DNA from: Terrirhizobium terrae
Lineage (GTDB): Bacteria; Pseudomonadota; Alphaproteobacteria; Rhizobiales; Rhizobiaceae
DNA: 64,000 nucleotides
Assembly (NCBI RefSeq): GCF_030323265.1
Contig: NZ_CP104992.1
Span: 2,021,501 to 2,085,500, forward strand
Reading direction: 5' to 3'
The first letter of the stretch is position 1, and each line of letters starts with the position of its first letter. The notes beneath the pieces are model-generated. The model was given only the letters and a program-made list of their open reading frames with translations, was not told where the DNA came from and searched no databases. The translations under genes and the position numbers were made by a program. Shown here piece after piece: positions 17,802 through 26,762 of this stretch.

Positions 17802-18257
17802 CTATGGCTGTCGGATCTTCTGCTGCACCACCTCATTGAGATGCGAGAAGAACCGCGCCGCGAGTTTCTGCGCGGCCGATCCGATGAAACGCGACCCCAT
17901 CTGCGCCACCCGACCGCCGATCTCCGCGCCGGTGCGATAGTGCAGGATCGTCGCGTCGCCATCTTCGACCAGCGTGATATCCGCCGATGCCTTGCCGAAA
18001 CCGGCAACGCCGCCCTTGCCTACGGCATGGATCGTATAGTGTTCCGGTGGCCGGATATCCGAGAGGGCGATTTCGACCGTGAGCCCCACCGACAATATGC
18101 CGAGCTTCAGCTTGATCTGCGCCAGGAGCTCGGTCGGCGACGTCCATTCCAGCGACTGGCAGCCGGGAACGCAGCGTTTCAGCACCTCGGTGTCATTGAG
18201 CGCGGCCCACACGGCCTCGCGGGGCGCTTCGATCCGTTCTTCGCCGACGATTTCCAT
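17802..18257 (-). CDS. CoxG/SRPBCC-family protein
   Basis: 151 residues from ATG 18257, which has a near-perfect GGGAG ribosome-binding site. It is a carbon-monoxide-dehydrogenase subunit-G type (START-like) fold: starts MEIVGEERIEAPREAVWAAL, with VLKRCVPGCQSLEW and the ending region GSAAQKLAARFFSHL. In CO dehydrogenase clusters CoxG anchors the enzyme to the membrane, but no cox genes are nearby, so a stand-alone lipid or ligand-binding role is more likely. Confidence 0.85.
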   Translation of the reverse strand: MEIVGEERIEAPREAVWAALNDTEVLKRCVPGCQSLEWTSPTELLAQIKLKLGILSVGLTVEIALSDIRPPEHYTIHAVGKGGVAGFGKASADITLVEDGDATILHYRTGAEIGGRVAQMGSRFIGSAAQKLAARFFSHLNEVVQQKIRQP

Positions 18258-18366
18258 GCTTCTCCCTTGGCCGGCCTTCTGGCCGATCGAACTCAGATAG
18301 GACGATAACGCGCTCTTAGCCAGCACGGGCTTTGCCGAAGCCGCGTCAGGTGCTATCTGGCTCGTC

Positions 18367-19527
18367 ATGAAAGCCAAGGATCAGCCTTTGAAGAATAGAG
18401 ACAAGCGGAGCGGGCAGAAGCCCCCGCGCGGGGCGCCCCATGCCGGCGACCGAAAGGCCACGCCAGGCAAGCCCAAAACCGCCGGCGGCCCGCAGCAGGC
18501 GAGGGCGGCCGAACAGGCCAGGGTTAAGGAGACCCGGAGCAGGGAACAGAAGCCGGCACCTGAGCAGGCCTCGCCCACACGCCCGCTGATGGCGCGCACC
18601 GGCGATCTTCCGAAGGAAAACGTCCCGCTCATCCTGGAATCGAAAAATGCCGGCGATTTTCATCTCGTAGACAGCGGCAACGGGCTGAAGCTCGAAAAAT
18701 ACGGTCCCTATCACGTCGTCCGCCCCGAGGCGCAGGCGCTGTGGCAGCCGTCGCTCTCGCCCGAGATCTGGCAGCGGGCCGAGGCGGTCTTCACCGGCAA
18801 TACCGATGAGGACGGCATGGGCCGCTGGAAATTTCCGCGCGAGGCGCTGGGCGAAACCTGGCCGCTGACGCTGCTCGACATCGATTTTCTCGGCCGCTTC
18901 ACCGCCTTTCGCCACATGGGTTTCTTCCCCGAGCAGATCGTCCACTGGCTGTGGGTGAAGGACCGCGTCGAAGAAGCGAAGGCCAAAGGCCGCACCCTCA
19001 AGGTCCTCAACCTGTTCGGCTATACCGGCGTCGCCTCGCTGGTTGCCGCTGCTGCAGGTGCGGAAGTCACCCATGTCGATGCCTCCAAGAAGGCGATCGG
19101 CTGGGCGCGCGAGAACCAGGCACTGTCCCGGCTCGACAAGGCGCCGATCCGCTGGATCTGCGAGGACGCGATGAAATTCATCCTGCGCGAGGAACGGCGC
19201 GGATCGACCTATGACATCATCCTCACCGACCCGCCGAAATTCGGCCGCGGCCCGAATGGCGAGGTCTGGGAGCTTTTCGAACACCTGCCGCTCATGCTCG
19301 ATGTCTGCCGCGAGCTTCTGTCGAAGAATTCGGTCGGCCTCGTGCTGACGGCCTATTCGATCCGCGCAAGCTTCTATTCCATTCACGAGCTGATGCGCGA
19401 GACCATGCGCGGCGCCGGCGGAACCATCGAATCGGGTGAACTCGTGCTGCGCGAGACGGGCCTGGACGGCCAGGGCCGAGGTCGCGCTCTTTCCACATCT
19501 CTCTTCAGCCGCTGGGTTTCAGAATGA
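18367..19527 (+). CDS. Class I SAM-dependent RNA methyltransferase (RlmI-like core)
   Basis: 386 residues. The first 75 are a low-complexity Lys/Arg/Pro/Gln-rich tail, probably RNA-binding. The catalytic domain has motif I VLNLFGYTGVAS near 215, the acidic VTHVDASKKAI, and the catalytic DPPKFGRG near 290, the pattern of 23S rRNA m5C/m2G methyltransferases. Its stop overlaps the start of the next RNA methyltransferase gene by 4 bp (ATGA). The target nucleotide is unknown. Confidence 0.85.
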   Translation: MKAKDQPLKNRDKRSGQKPPRGAPHAGDRKATPGKPKTAGGPQQARAAEQARVKETRSREQKPAPEQASPTRPLMARTGDLPKENVPLILESKNAGDFHLVDSGNGLKLEKYGPYHVVRPEAQALWQPSLSPEIWQRAEAVFTGNTDEDGMGRWKFPREALGETWPLTLLDIDFLGRFTAFRHMGFFPEQIVHWLWVKDRVEEAKAKGRTLKVLNLFGYTGVASLVAAAAGAEVTHVDASKKAIGWARENQALSRLDKAPIRWICEDAMKFILREERRGSTYDIILTDPPKFGRGPNGEVWELFEHLPLMLDVCRELLSKNSVGLVLTAYSIRASFYSIHELMRETMRGAGGTIESGELVLRETGLDGQGRGRALSTSLFSRWVSE

Positions 19528-20384
19528 CAGACGATTACAGAAAGCCCGGTGCACGTAAGGTCGGCCAGGTGAAGGAAGTCACCTCGCTCGCCAACCCGAT
19601 CATCAAGGACATCAAGTCCCTCACCAACAAGAAGGACCGCGAGGCCGCCGGCATCTTCATGGCGGAAGGCTTGAAGCTGGTCATCGACGCGCTGGAACTC
19701 GGCTGGGAAATCCGCACTCTGATCTATGCCAAGGCTGCCAAGGGCAAGCCGCTGGTCGAGCAGGCTGCGACCCGCACCGTCGCCAATGGCGGCCTGGTTC
19801 TCGAAGTCAGCGAAAAGGTGCTCTCGTCCGTCACCCGCCGCGACAATCCGCAGATGGTCGTAGGCATTTTCGAGCAGCGCTGGAAGCGGCTCGATGAACT
19901 TGCGCCGGAAAAGGGCGAGACCATCGTCGCCCTCGACCGCGTGCGCGATCCCGGCAATCTCGGCACGATCATTCGTACCGCCGATGCGGCCGGCGCCTCG
20001 GCAGTCATCCTCGTCGGCGATTGCACCGATCCCTTCTCGCTGGAAACCGTCCGCGCCACCATGGGCTCGGTTTTCGCCCTGCCTGTCGTCAAATGCTCTG
20101 CCGATGAATTCCAGGCCTGGCAGAAGCGCTCCGGCGTCGAGGTTGTGGCGACCCATCTCGCCGGTGCCGTCGACTACCGAACCGTCGATTATGCCAGGAA
20201 GCCGGTCGTTATCCTGATGGGCAACGAACAGTCCGGCCTGCCGGATGATCTGGCGAAGGCTGCCAACCGCACCGTCCGCATTCCCCAGCAGGGCAGGGCA
20301 GACAGCCTCAACCTTGCCGTCGCCACCGCCGTGATGCTGTTTGAGGCTCGCCGCCATCTCCTGACCCTGGACGAGAAGAAATGA
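19524..20384 (+). CDS. TrmH/RlmB-family 2'-O-methyltransferase (SpoU)
   Basis: 286 residues. An N-terminal substrate-binding domain ([20 protein letters not shown]) is followed by a SPOUT trefoil-knot domain with motifs [36 protein letters not shown] and [20 protein letters not shown]. These are characteristic of 23S or tRNA 2'-O-ribose methyltransferases. It overlaps both neighbours by 4 bp, so the trio methyltransferase-SpoU-lspA is translationally coupled. Confidence 0.92.
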   Translation: MTDDYRKPGARKVGQVKEVTSLANPIIKDIKSLTNKKDREAAGIFMAEGLKLVIDALELGWEIRTLIYAKAAKGKPLVEQAATRTVANGGLVLEVSEKVLSSVTRRDNPQMVVGIFEQRWKRLDELAPEKGETIVALDRVRDPGNLGTIIRTADAAGASAVILVGDCTDPFSLETVRATMGSVFALPVVKCSADEFQAWQKRSGVEVVATHLAGAVDYRTVDYARKPVVILMGNEQSGLPDDLAKAANRTVRIPQQGRADSLNLAVATAVMLFEARRHLLTLDEKK

Positions 20385-20869
20385 CAGAACGCGTGGCCTA
20401 TCTCTCGCGGCCGCTGACGGCCGTGGTCGTCATCATCATTGCCGTCATCCTGGATCAGGCGATCAAGATTGCGGTCGAAAACTATCTGCCGATGCATGAG
20501 GCGGTGCCGGTCATGCCGTTCCTGGCGCTGTTTCGCACCTATAATCTCGGCGTCGCCTTCTCGCTTCTCTCAGGCATGGAGCGCGAATTCATCATCGGCA
20601 TGCGCATCGTCATCGTCGCCTTCGTCATCTGGCTGTGGCGCCGCACACCGACATCGCGGACCTTCGCCCATACCGGGTTTGCATTGATCATCGCCGGCGC
20701 CATTGGCAACCTGATCGATGGCCTCGTCTATGGACACGTCATCGACTACATCCTCTTCCATACCGAGAGCTGGTCGTTTGCCGTCTTCAATCTGGCGGAC
20801 AGTTTCATCACCATCGGCGCTGGACTTGTGATTCTCGATGAACTGGTTGGTGCCCGAAAGCCCGATTAA
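20381..20869 (+). CDS. lspA: Lipoprotein signal peptidase (signal peptidase II)
   Basis: 162 residues and four membrane helices. The catalytic aspartates are in HVIDYI (Asp122) and FNLADSFI (Asp140), and the box NLGVAFSLL precedes them. It removes the signal peptide of lipidated prolipoproteins in the inner membrane; the next step, N-acylation by Lnt, is encoded at 49664. The start overlaps the SpoU stop by ATGA. Confidence 0.95.
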   Translation: MTERVAYLSRPLTAVVVIIIAVILDQAIKIAVENYLPMHEAVPVMPFLALFRTYNLGVAFSLLSGMEREFIIGMRIVIVAFVIWLWRRTPTSRTFAHTGFALIIAGAIGNLIDGLVYGHVIDYILFHTESWSFAVFNLADSFITIGAGLVILDELVGARKPD

Positions 20870-20927
20870 GACATTGTTAGGGGCGTGACCTAAGGATTGC
20901 GAAGGAAAGGCCATGTAGTCTTTCCCC

Positions 20928-22706
20928 ATGCGCACCATCGCCGATCTGCAGGATATCATCGCAAAGGCATTCGCGCAGCCTGCCTCGAAAGAGCCGGCAG
21001 AGCTGCTGCGCGAAACCGTGGTCGCGCCGCCGCAAATCCTTGATGACAAGGGATCCAGTCCTCTTCGCAACCTGCTCGTCGGCCTGAAGCGCTGGCCGCG
21101 TTCGTCACTGAGGGATCGGCTTTCCGCTTCGGAAGCCGCCAGTGCCGCCAAGTCGCGCCGCATTGCCACTGTCGTTCATGAAGTTCGCACGCCACTGAAT
21201 GGCATTCTCGGTATGACACACCTGCTCAGCCAGACGAAGCTCACGGCCGAGCAGCAGAATTACCTGAGCGGTATTCGCCAGTCCGGCCATATGCTGGCGC
21301 AGCTGGTCGATGACATCCTTGACCTCTCAACCATGGAGGCCGGACGTTTCAGGCTGAATACCCGTGCCGAAAACCTGCGGCAGCTGCTCGAAAGCGTCGT
21401 CGAGATGCTCTCTCCGCGGGCCCACGAAAAACGCATCGAGATCGCCGCGACCTTCACCGCCGATCTTCCGGAACTGCTCGATTTCGATCCCGCCCGCCTG
21501 CGCCAGGTCCTTTTCAATGTCATTGGCAATGCGGTCAAGTTCACTGTCGAGGGCGGCGTTCTCGTCCGTGGCTTGATTGTCGAGGGCAATGTAGAGATTG
21601 CCGTCAGCGACACCGGCCCGGGTATGACCGAGGAAGATCAGGTCCGCATCTTCGGCGAGTTCGAACAGTTCGGCTCGTCCGACAGCCGCAGCGGCGGGAC
21701 GGGGCTGGGTTTGAGCATCACCGCGCGCATCCTTGCCGAATTCGGTGGCTCGCTGTCGGTCAGGAGCCGCGTTGGCGAAGGCAGTGTCTTCACCATCCGC
21801 TTCCCGGTTCAGCGCGCGGAGGATGCTCCTGCCGGCGAAACCGATCGCAGCATTCTGCTCCGCCGTTCGCGCGTCCTGCTTCTTGCTCCTCACGGACCGG
21901 CGGCCCAGGCGACGATTGCGACCATCGAAGCTCTGGGCGGCCGCTGCCGGCATCTCGCCACATCCGAGGAACTGCATTCGCTGATCGACCGTTCGACGGC
22001 CGGTCCGATGCCGTTCACCGACCTGATCGTCGACCACCGCCTTGCCGCAAGCTATGCCTGCGAACCACTGCACAAGCCGCTTCACCGCATCCTCCTCGTC
22101 AATCCTGAGGAGAGGGCATCGCAGCCGCAGGAGCTGTTCGATGCCTGGCTGATCCGCCCGTTGAGGGAGAAATCACTGGTCGATGTCTTGAGTGGGCGGC
22201 TGCGAGGGTTCGGCAATGTGGCGCCGCGGGATCAAACCGACAGAGAGACTGGCCGCGCGCAAGTGGCTTCCGAAACGGTTGGGGAGGATCTGGACAGGCA
22301 GACGCTCGACATCGTGCTTGCAGAGGATGATCCGGTCAGCGCGATGCTCGTCCGGGCGATGCTGCAAAGGGAAGGCCACCGGGTTCGTTGGGTGGCCGAT
22401 GTTCCGGGTTTCAGCGACGCGCTGCATCAGGCGGATGCGCGTACCGACCTTATTATCACCGATATGAACATGCCAGGCGGCGACCCATTGGACATTCTTG
22501 CTGCATTCCGCGTCCAGGAAAATGGTGCCGGTGGCCCGTCGCGGCCCTTTATCGTGCTGACAGGCGACAGCCGGGAAGAGTCGACACGCCTTGCATTGCA
22601 GGCCGGTGCGCGCAAAATCCTTCAGAAGCCGGTGAACCCGGCACTGCTCTCCGAGGAAATCAGGGCCATACTCCTTGATCGGCATATGCGGCGTCAGGCC
22701 CGTTGA
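20928..22706 (+). CDS. Soluble hybrid sensor histidine kinase/response regulator
   Basis: 592 residues without a membrane segment or recognisable sensor domain. HisKA carries the phospho-acceptor His84 in VVHEVRTPLNG. HATPase_c spans about 190-300 (N box NVIGNAVKF, G boxes SDTGPGM and GTGLGLS). A segment near 305-430 looks like a receiver fold without its aspartate. A true receiver follows (about 455-580): acidic pair AEDDPVS and Asp512 in IITDMNMPG. It starts 58 bp after lspA. The signal is unknown. Confidence 0.88.
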   Translation: MRTIADLQDIIAKAFAQPASKEPAELLRETVVAPPQILDDKGSSPLRNLLVGLKRWPRSSLRDRLSASEAASAAKSRRIATVVHEVRTPLNGILGMTHLLSQTKLTAEQQNYLSGIRQSGHMLAQLVDDILDLSTMEAGRFRLNTRAENLRQLLESVVEMLSPRAHEKRIEIAATFTADLPELLDFDPARLRQVLFNVIGNAVKFTVEGGVLVRGLIVEGNVEIAVSDTGPGMTEEDQVRIFGEFEQFGSSDSRSGGTGLGLSITARILAEFGGSLSVRSRVGEGSVFTIRFPVQRAEDAPAGETDRSILLRRSRVLLLAPHGPAAQATIATIEALGGRCRHLATSEELHSLIDRSTAGPMPFTDLIVDHRLAASYACEPLHKPLHRILLVNPEERASQPQELFDAWLIRPLREKSLVDVLSGRLRGFGNVAPRDQTDRETGRAQVASETVGEDLDRQTLDIVLAEDDPVSAMLVRAMLQREGHRVRWVADVPGFSDALHQADARTDLIITDMNMPGGDPLDILAAFRVQENGAGGPSRPFIVLTGDSREESTRLALQAGARKILQKPVNPALLSEEIRAILLDRHMRRQAR

Positions 22707-22803
22707 CGGCTCGGGAACACGCTCCTATTGTGACAGCTGACGTCACGTTACTGTCGTAGAAGCGTGATTATAGACGGTGATCCAACGGGACGGGTGAATC
22801 ACC

Positions 22804-23676
22804 ATGGCAATCGAACTCCTGAACCGCAATTTGACACTCGAAACTCCCTCGAAGACGGCGCCTTCGACCACCAGTGGCGACGTATTTGGTCGCATCGGCT
22901 CGCTTGAGACACGGCTCGCGCGCAACGCACGCGAGATCGTTGCTGCGCAGTCCGTGCGCTACCGCGTGTTCGTCGAGGAAATGGGTGCAAGACTGCCTCA
23001 GGAAGCCATGCGCCTGCAGCGGGATTTCGATAGCTACGATGCGATCTGTGACCATCTTCTCGTCGTCGACAATGCGATCGAGGGCGAGATCGAGGAGCAG
23101 ATCGTCGGCACCTACCGCCTGCTGCGGCAGGAAGTCGCGATGGCGAATGGCGGTTTTTATTCAGCCTCGGAATTCGACATCAAGCCGCTCCTCGAGCGTC
23201 ATCCCGACAAGCAGTTCATGGAGCTTGGCCGCTCCTGCGTGCTGCCCGATTATCGCACCAAGCGGACGGTCGAGCTTCTCTGGCAGGGCAACTGGCTCTA
23301 TTCCGTCAAGCACGGCATGAACGCCATGTTTGGCTGCGCCTCTTTCCCCGGCGTTCGGCCGGAAGAACATGCGCTTGCCCTGTCCTTCCTGCACCACAAT
23401 TCGCTGGTCAAGCAGGACTGGATGGTTTCGGCCCGGCCGGAGCTCTATCGCCAGATGGACCTCATGCCGTCGGAAGGCATCAATGCGCGTCAGGCGCTGT
23501 CGGCCATGCCGCCGCTGGTCAAGGGCTATCTGCGCCTCGGCGCGATGATCGGCGACGGCGCCGTCGTCGACCAGGCCTTCAACACCACCGATGTCCTGAT
23601 CGTTCTGCCGATCTCCTCGATCGCCGGCCGCTACATCAACCACTTCGGCACGGACTTTGACCGCTTCTCGAACTAA
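22804..23676 (+). CDS. olsB: L-ornithine N-alpha-acyltransferase
   Basis: 290 residues, GNAT-like acyltransferase. Family-typical segments are SVRYRVFVEEMGARL, the acidic DSYDAICDHLLVVD, IVGTYRLLR and FMELGRSCVLPDYR. OlsB attaches a 3-hydroxyacyl group from acyl carrier protein to ornithine, giving lyso-ornithine lipid. Ornithine lipids replace phospholipids in rhizobia starved of phosphate. No olsA is adjacent and no clear Pho box was recognised in the 97-bp gap upstream. Confidence 0.88.
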   Translation: MAIELLNRNLTLETPSKTAPSTTSGDVFGRIGSLETRLARNAREIVAAQSVRYRVFVEEMGARLPQEAMRLQRDFDSYDAICDHLLVVDNAIEGEIEEQIVGTYRLLRQEVAMANGGFYSASEFDIKPLLERHPDKQFMELGRSCVLPDYRTKRTVELLWQGNWLYSVKHGMNAMFGCASFPGVRPEEHALALSFLHHNSLVKQDWMVSARPELYRQMDLMPSEGINARQALSAMPPLVKGYLRLGAMIGDGAVVDQAFNTTDVLIVLPISSIAGRYINHFGTDFDRFSN

Positions 23677-24063
23677 CGGACCAGCCTGATCGGGCCGTCG
23701 TACTGGGCGATCGTTTCGTCCGAGGTGATGAGCAGCATGCCTTCGCTCATTGCTTGCGCAATAAGGATACGGTCGAAGGGATCTTTATGAAGTGGCGGCA
23801 ATAGACCCACTGTTAGCCCGTGTTCCGACGTGATCGGCAATTCTTGAAATCCGTTGCCGATAAGAGCCTCACGTAGGATTGCCGGCGGAAATGTGTAGTC
23901 CGATCTTCCCGATGCGTATTTTATCGTCAGCTCCCAAATGCTCGCGGCACTAAAGAATAGCTGGTTTTCCGAGATCTTCGATCAGTAGCCGAGCCGCATT
24001 CGGAAGCTTCGCGGATACGCCAACCAGCCAGACGAGCAGATGAGAATCCGGAAGGAGCTTCAT
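23673..24063 (-). pseudogene. PIN-domain (VapC-type) toxin, frameshifted
   Basis: The ATG at 24063 overlaps the antitoxin stop (ATGA). The frame begins MKLLPDSHLLVWLVG and hits a stop near 23950. Removing one G of the GG near 23970 joins it to a second frame with FSAASIWELTIK, LPITSEHGL, KDPFDRILIAQA and a TAG at 23673-23675. The repaired protein of about 128 residues keeps the PIN acidic residues (Asp6, the Glu of SIWE, the Asp of KDPFD). PIN toxins are RNases that cut tRNA or rRNA. Either a true null allele or a sequencing insertion. Confidence 0.8.
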
Positions 24064-24299
24064 TTGCCGTAGAACATCTCCTCGATTTCTTTGGCCATCA
24101 TCGTGTCCAGATCGTCCGGCACCGAGAACTGCCCATCGAGAAAGCCGATGCGACGTTTCTGCTTCGGCGCCTCGTCCAAAGGCACCACCTTCACCATCGG
24201 CTTGCCGGCCTTGGCGATGACAAAGCCTTCGCCATTAGCCGCCTCTTCGACAAGGCGGGACAGATGGGTCTTCGCTTCGTGAATATTGACAGTCTTCAT
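24060..24299 (-). CDS. Phd/YefM-type antitoxin
   Basis: 79 residues: MKTVNIHEAKTHLSRLVEEA is the classical Phd DNA-binding and dimerisation N-terminus, VIAKAGKPMVKVVPL the middle strand, and the C-terminal acidic helix (DDLDTMMAKEIEEMFYGK) should wrap the toxin. It overlaps the PIN toxin by 4 bp. Its ribosome-binding site GGGGA (24306-24310) lies inside the upstream palindrome. Such antitoxins usually repress their own promoter together with the toxin. Confidence 0.92.
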   Translation of the reverse strand: MKTVNIHEAKTHLSRLVEEAANGEGFVIAKAGKPMVKVVPLDEAPKQKRRIGFLDGQFSVPDDLDTMMAKEIEEMFYGK

Positions 24300-24303
24300 G
24301 GCA

Positions 24304-24358
24304 AATCCCCAAGTGGACTTAGTTCACTGAACTTAGTCCACTTGGGGATTGCATTCAA
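24304..24358 (-). promoter_or_regulatory. Toxin-antitoxin promoter/operator with a 47-bp nested palindrome
   Basis: Two 20-bp arms (24304-24323 and 24331-24350) are inverted copies with one mismatch, and their centre contains AGTTCA-C-TGAACT. ACTTAGT also occurs as a direct repeat (24317 and 24331). On the minus strand TTGAAT (24358-24353), 17 bp, TAAGTT (24335-24330) forms a promoter whose -10 lies at the palindrome centre, so a bound antitoxin would block it. The transcript leader is nearly all palindrome arm. Confidence 0.75.
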
Positions 24359-24364
24359 GCGAGC

Positions 24365-26644
24365 TTACGATCCGGCATTGTAGGCGGCGATCGCCGCCAT
24401 GTTGACGATTTCCGAATCCTTGGCGCCCATCTGTGTGATCTGCACCGACTTGTCGAGACCGACGAGCAGCGGGCCGATCACGGTCGAAGCGCCGATTTCC
24501 TGCAGCATGCGGGTCGCGATCGAGGCCGAATGGATCGCCGGCATGACGAGCACGTTGGCGGTGCCCGAAAGGCGGCAGAACGGATACTGCTCCATGCGGC
24601 TCGGGTTGAGAGCCACGTCGGCGGCCATCTCGCCGTCATACTCGAAATCGACCCGACGGCCGTCGAGGATCTTCACCGCTTCCCGCACCCGTTCCGAGCG
24701 CTCGCCGACTGGCTGGCCGAAGGTGGAATAGGCAAGCATGGCAACGCGTGGCTCATAGCCCATGCGGCGGGCAACACGCGCTGCCTCTACCGCGATATCG
24801 GCCAGATCCTGTGCATTCGGCATGTCGTGGACCGCGGTATCGGCGACGAAGATCGTCCGGCCGCGGGCGACCACGATCGAAACGCCGATGACGCGATGCC
24901 CCGGCTTGGCATCGATGCAGCGGCGGACGTCGGAAAGCGCCGTGGCGTAGTTGCGGGTCGTGCCCGTCACCATCGCATCGGCGTCACCCGTTGCCACCAT
25001 TGTCGCGGCGAAGTGGTTGCGGTCGTTGTGGATCAGGCGCTGCACGTCGCGCAGCAGCAGGCCCTGGCGCTGGAGACGGCCGTAGAGATGGTCGACATAG
25101 GCATCGACGCGGTTGGAAATACGCGCGTTGACGACTTCGATGCCGGGACGGTCGAGATCGATGCCGGCCTTTTCCGCCGTCGCGCGGATCACGTCGTCGC
25201 GGCCGAGCAGGATCGCCGTGCCGAGGCCCTGGTTGCAGAAGGAGATCGCGGCGCGCATGACCTGCTCTTCTTCGGCTTCCGCAAACACGACCCGCTTCGG
25301 GAAGCGGCGGACGCGCTCGTAGATGCCCTGCGTCGTTGCCGCGATCGGGTCGCGGCGGGCAGAAAGCTCGTGCCCGTAGGCGGCAAGGTCGGTAATGTCA
25401 CGACGCGCGACGCCGCTTTCCATCGCGGCCTTGGCGACGGCAACCGGAATGGCCGAAATCAATCGCGGATCGAATGGAACCGGAATGATGTACTGAGCGC
25501 CGAAGCGCGGGCGGTTACCCTGATAGGCAGCGGCGACGTCGTCCGGCACGTCCTCGCGGGCGAGATCGGCCAGCGCCTGGGCGGCGGCGATCTTCATCGC
25601 ATCGTTGATCTGCCGGGCCCGCACGTCCAGCGCACCGCGGAAGATGTAGGGGAAACCGAGCACGTTGTTGACCTGGTTCGGATAATCCGAACGCCCGGTC
25701 GCCATGATCGCGTCGTCACGGATGCGGGCGACTTCCTCCGGCGTGATTTCCGGATCCGGGTTCGCCATGGCGAAGATGATCGGCTTGTCGGCCATCGAGC
25801 GGATCATGTCTTCCGTAAACGCGCCCTTCTGCGACAGACCGAACACCACGTCGGCACCCTTCATCGCCTCTTCCAGCGTGCGGCTGTCGCTCTTCACCGC
25901 ATGCGCGCTCTTCCACTGGTTCATGCCCTCGGTGCGGCCCTGGTAGATGACGCCCTTGGTGTCGCAGAGGATGATGTTTGCCGGGTTGAAGCCCATCGCC
26001 TTGATCAGCTCGATGCAGGCGATCGCCGCCGCACCGGCGCCGTTACAGACGAGCTTGGTGGTCTTCAGGTCACGGCCGGTCAGTTCCAGCGCGTTGATCA
26101 GGCCGGCTGCGGCAATGATCGCGGTCCCGTGCTGGTCGTCATGGAAGACCGGGATGTCCATCAGCTCGCGCAGGCGGCTTTCGATGATGAAACATTCCGG
26201 CGCCTTGATGTCTTCCAGGTTGATGCCGCCGAAGGACGGTCCGAGATAGCGCACGCAGTTGATAAACTCGTCGACATTTTCGGTGTCGACTTCAAGGTCG
26301 ATGGAATCGACATCGGCGAAGCGCTTGAACAGAACCGACTTGCCCTCCATGACCGGCTTCGACGCCAATGCGCCGAGATTACCGAGGCCGAGGATGGCGG
26401 TGCCGTTGGAAATGACGGCCACCATGTTGCCGCGCGTCGTGTAGTCGTAGGCCTTGGCAGGATCGGCAGCGATCGCCAGCACCGGCACGGCAACGCCCGG
26501 CGAATAGGCGAGCGACAGATCGCGCTGGGTCGCCATCGGCTTGGTCGGCGTGATCTCCAGCTTGCCGGGACGGCCGTCGGCGTGAAAATCGAGGGCCTCC
26601 TGTTCGGTTACCGATGTGCGCGTGCGGCCTGTCTTGTCGTTCAC
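24365..26644 (-). CDS. maeB: NADP-type malic enzyme with C-terminal phosphotransacetylase-like domain
   Basis: 759 residues. The malic-enzyme half (about 1-430) has the catalytic and NAD(P)-fold segments [26 protein letters not shown] and [15 protein letters not shown]. The second half resembles phosphate acetyltransferase ([19 protein letters not shown] onward) and in characterised rhizobial enzymes is regulatory rather than catalytic. It decarboxylates malate to pyruvate, supplying acetyl-CoA precursors and reductant when cells grow on dicarboxylates. NAD versus NADP preference (dme or tme type) is not settled by eye. Divergent from mutS. Confidence 0.93.
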   Translation of the reverse strand: MNDKTGRTRTSVTEQEALDFHADGRPGKLEITPTKPMATQRDLSLAYSPGVAVPVLAIAADPAKAYDYTTRGNMVAVISNGTAILGLGNLGALASKPVMEGKSVLFKRFADVDSIDLEVDTENVDEFINCVRYLGPSFGGINLEDIKAPECFIIESRLRELMDIPVFHDDQHGTAIIAAAGLINALELTGRDLKTTKLVCNGAGAAAIACIELIKAMGFNPANIILCDTKGVIYQGRTEGMNQWKSAHAVKSDSRTLEEAMKGADVVFGLSQKGAFTEDMIRSMADKPIIFAMANPDPEITPEEVARIRDDAIMATGRSDYPNQVNNVLGFPYIFRGALDVRARQINDAMKIAAAQALADLAREDVPDDVAAAYQGNRPRFGAQYIIPVPFDPRLISAIPVAVAKAAMESGVARRDITDLAAYGHELSARRDPIAATTQGIYERVRRFPKRVVFAEAEEEQVMRAAISFCNQGLGTAILLGRDDVIRATAEKAGIDLDRPGIEVVNARISNRVDAYVDHLYGRLQRQGLLLRDVQRLIHNDRNHFAATMVATGDADAMVTGTTRNYATALSDVRRCIDAKPGHRVIGVSIVVARGRTIFVADTAVHDMPNAQDLADIAVEAARVARRMGYEPRVAMLAYSTFGQPVGERSERVREAVKILDGRRVDFEYDGEMAADVALNPSRMEQYPFCRLSGTANVLVMPAIHSASIATRMLQEIGASTVIGPLLVGLDKSVQITQMGAKDSEIVNMAAIAAYNAGS

Positions 26645-26762
26645 GGGCGTGTCCTCTCCAGCTTCTTGTGGGCAGCCTTCTGCGAGGCCGCTGCGGATGT
26701 TGTCTTCAAAGGGTCATCACCGATAGTGTCGCGACTTTCCATGCGCAACAAAAATCGGTTCC

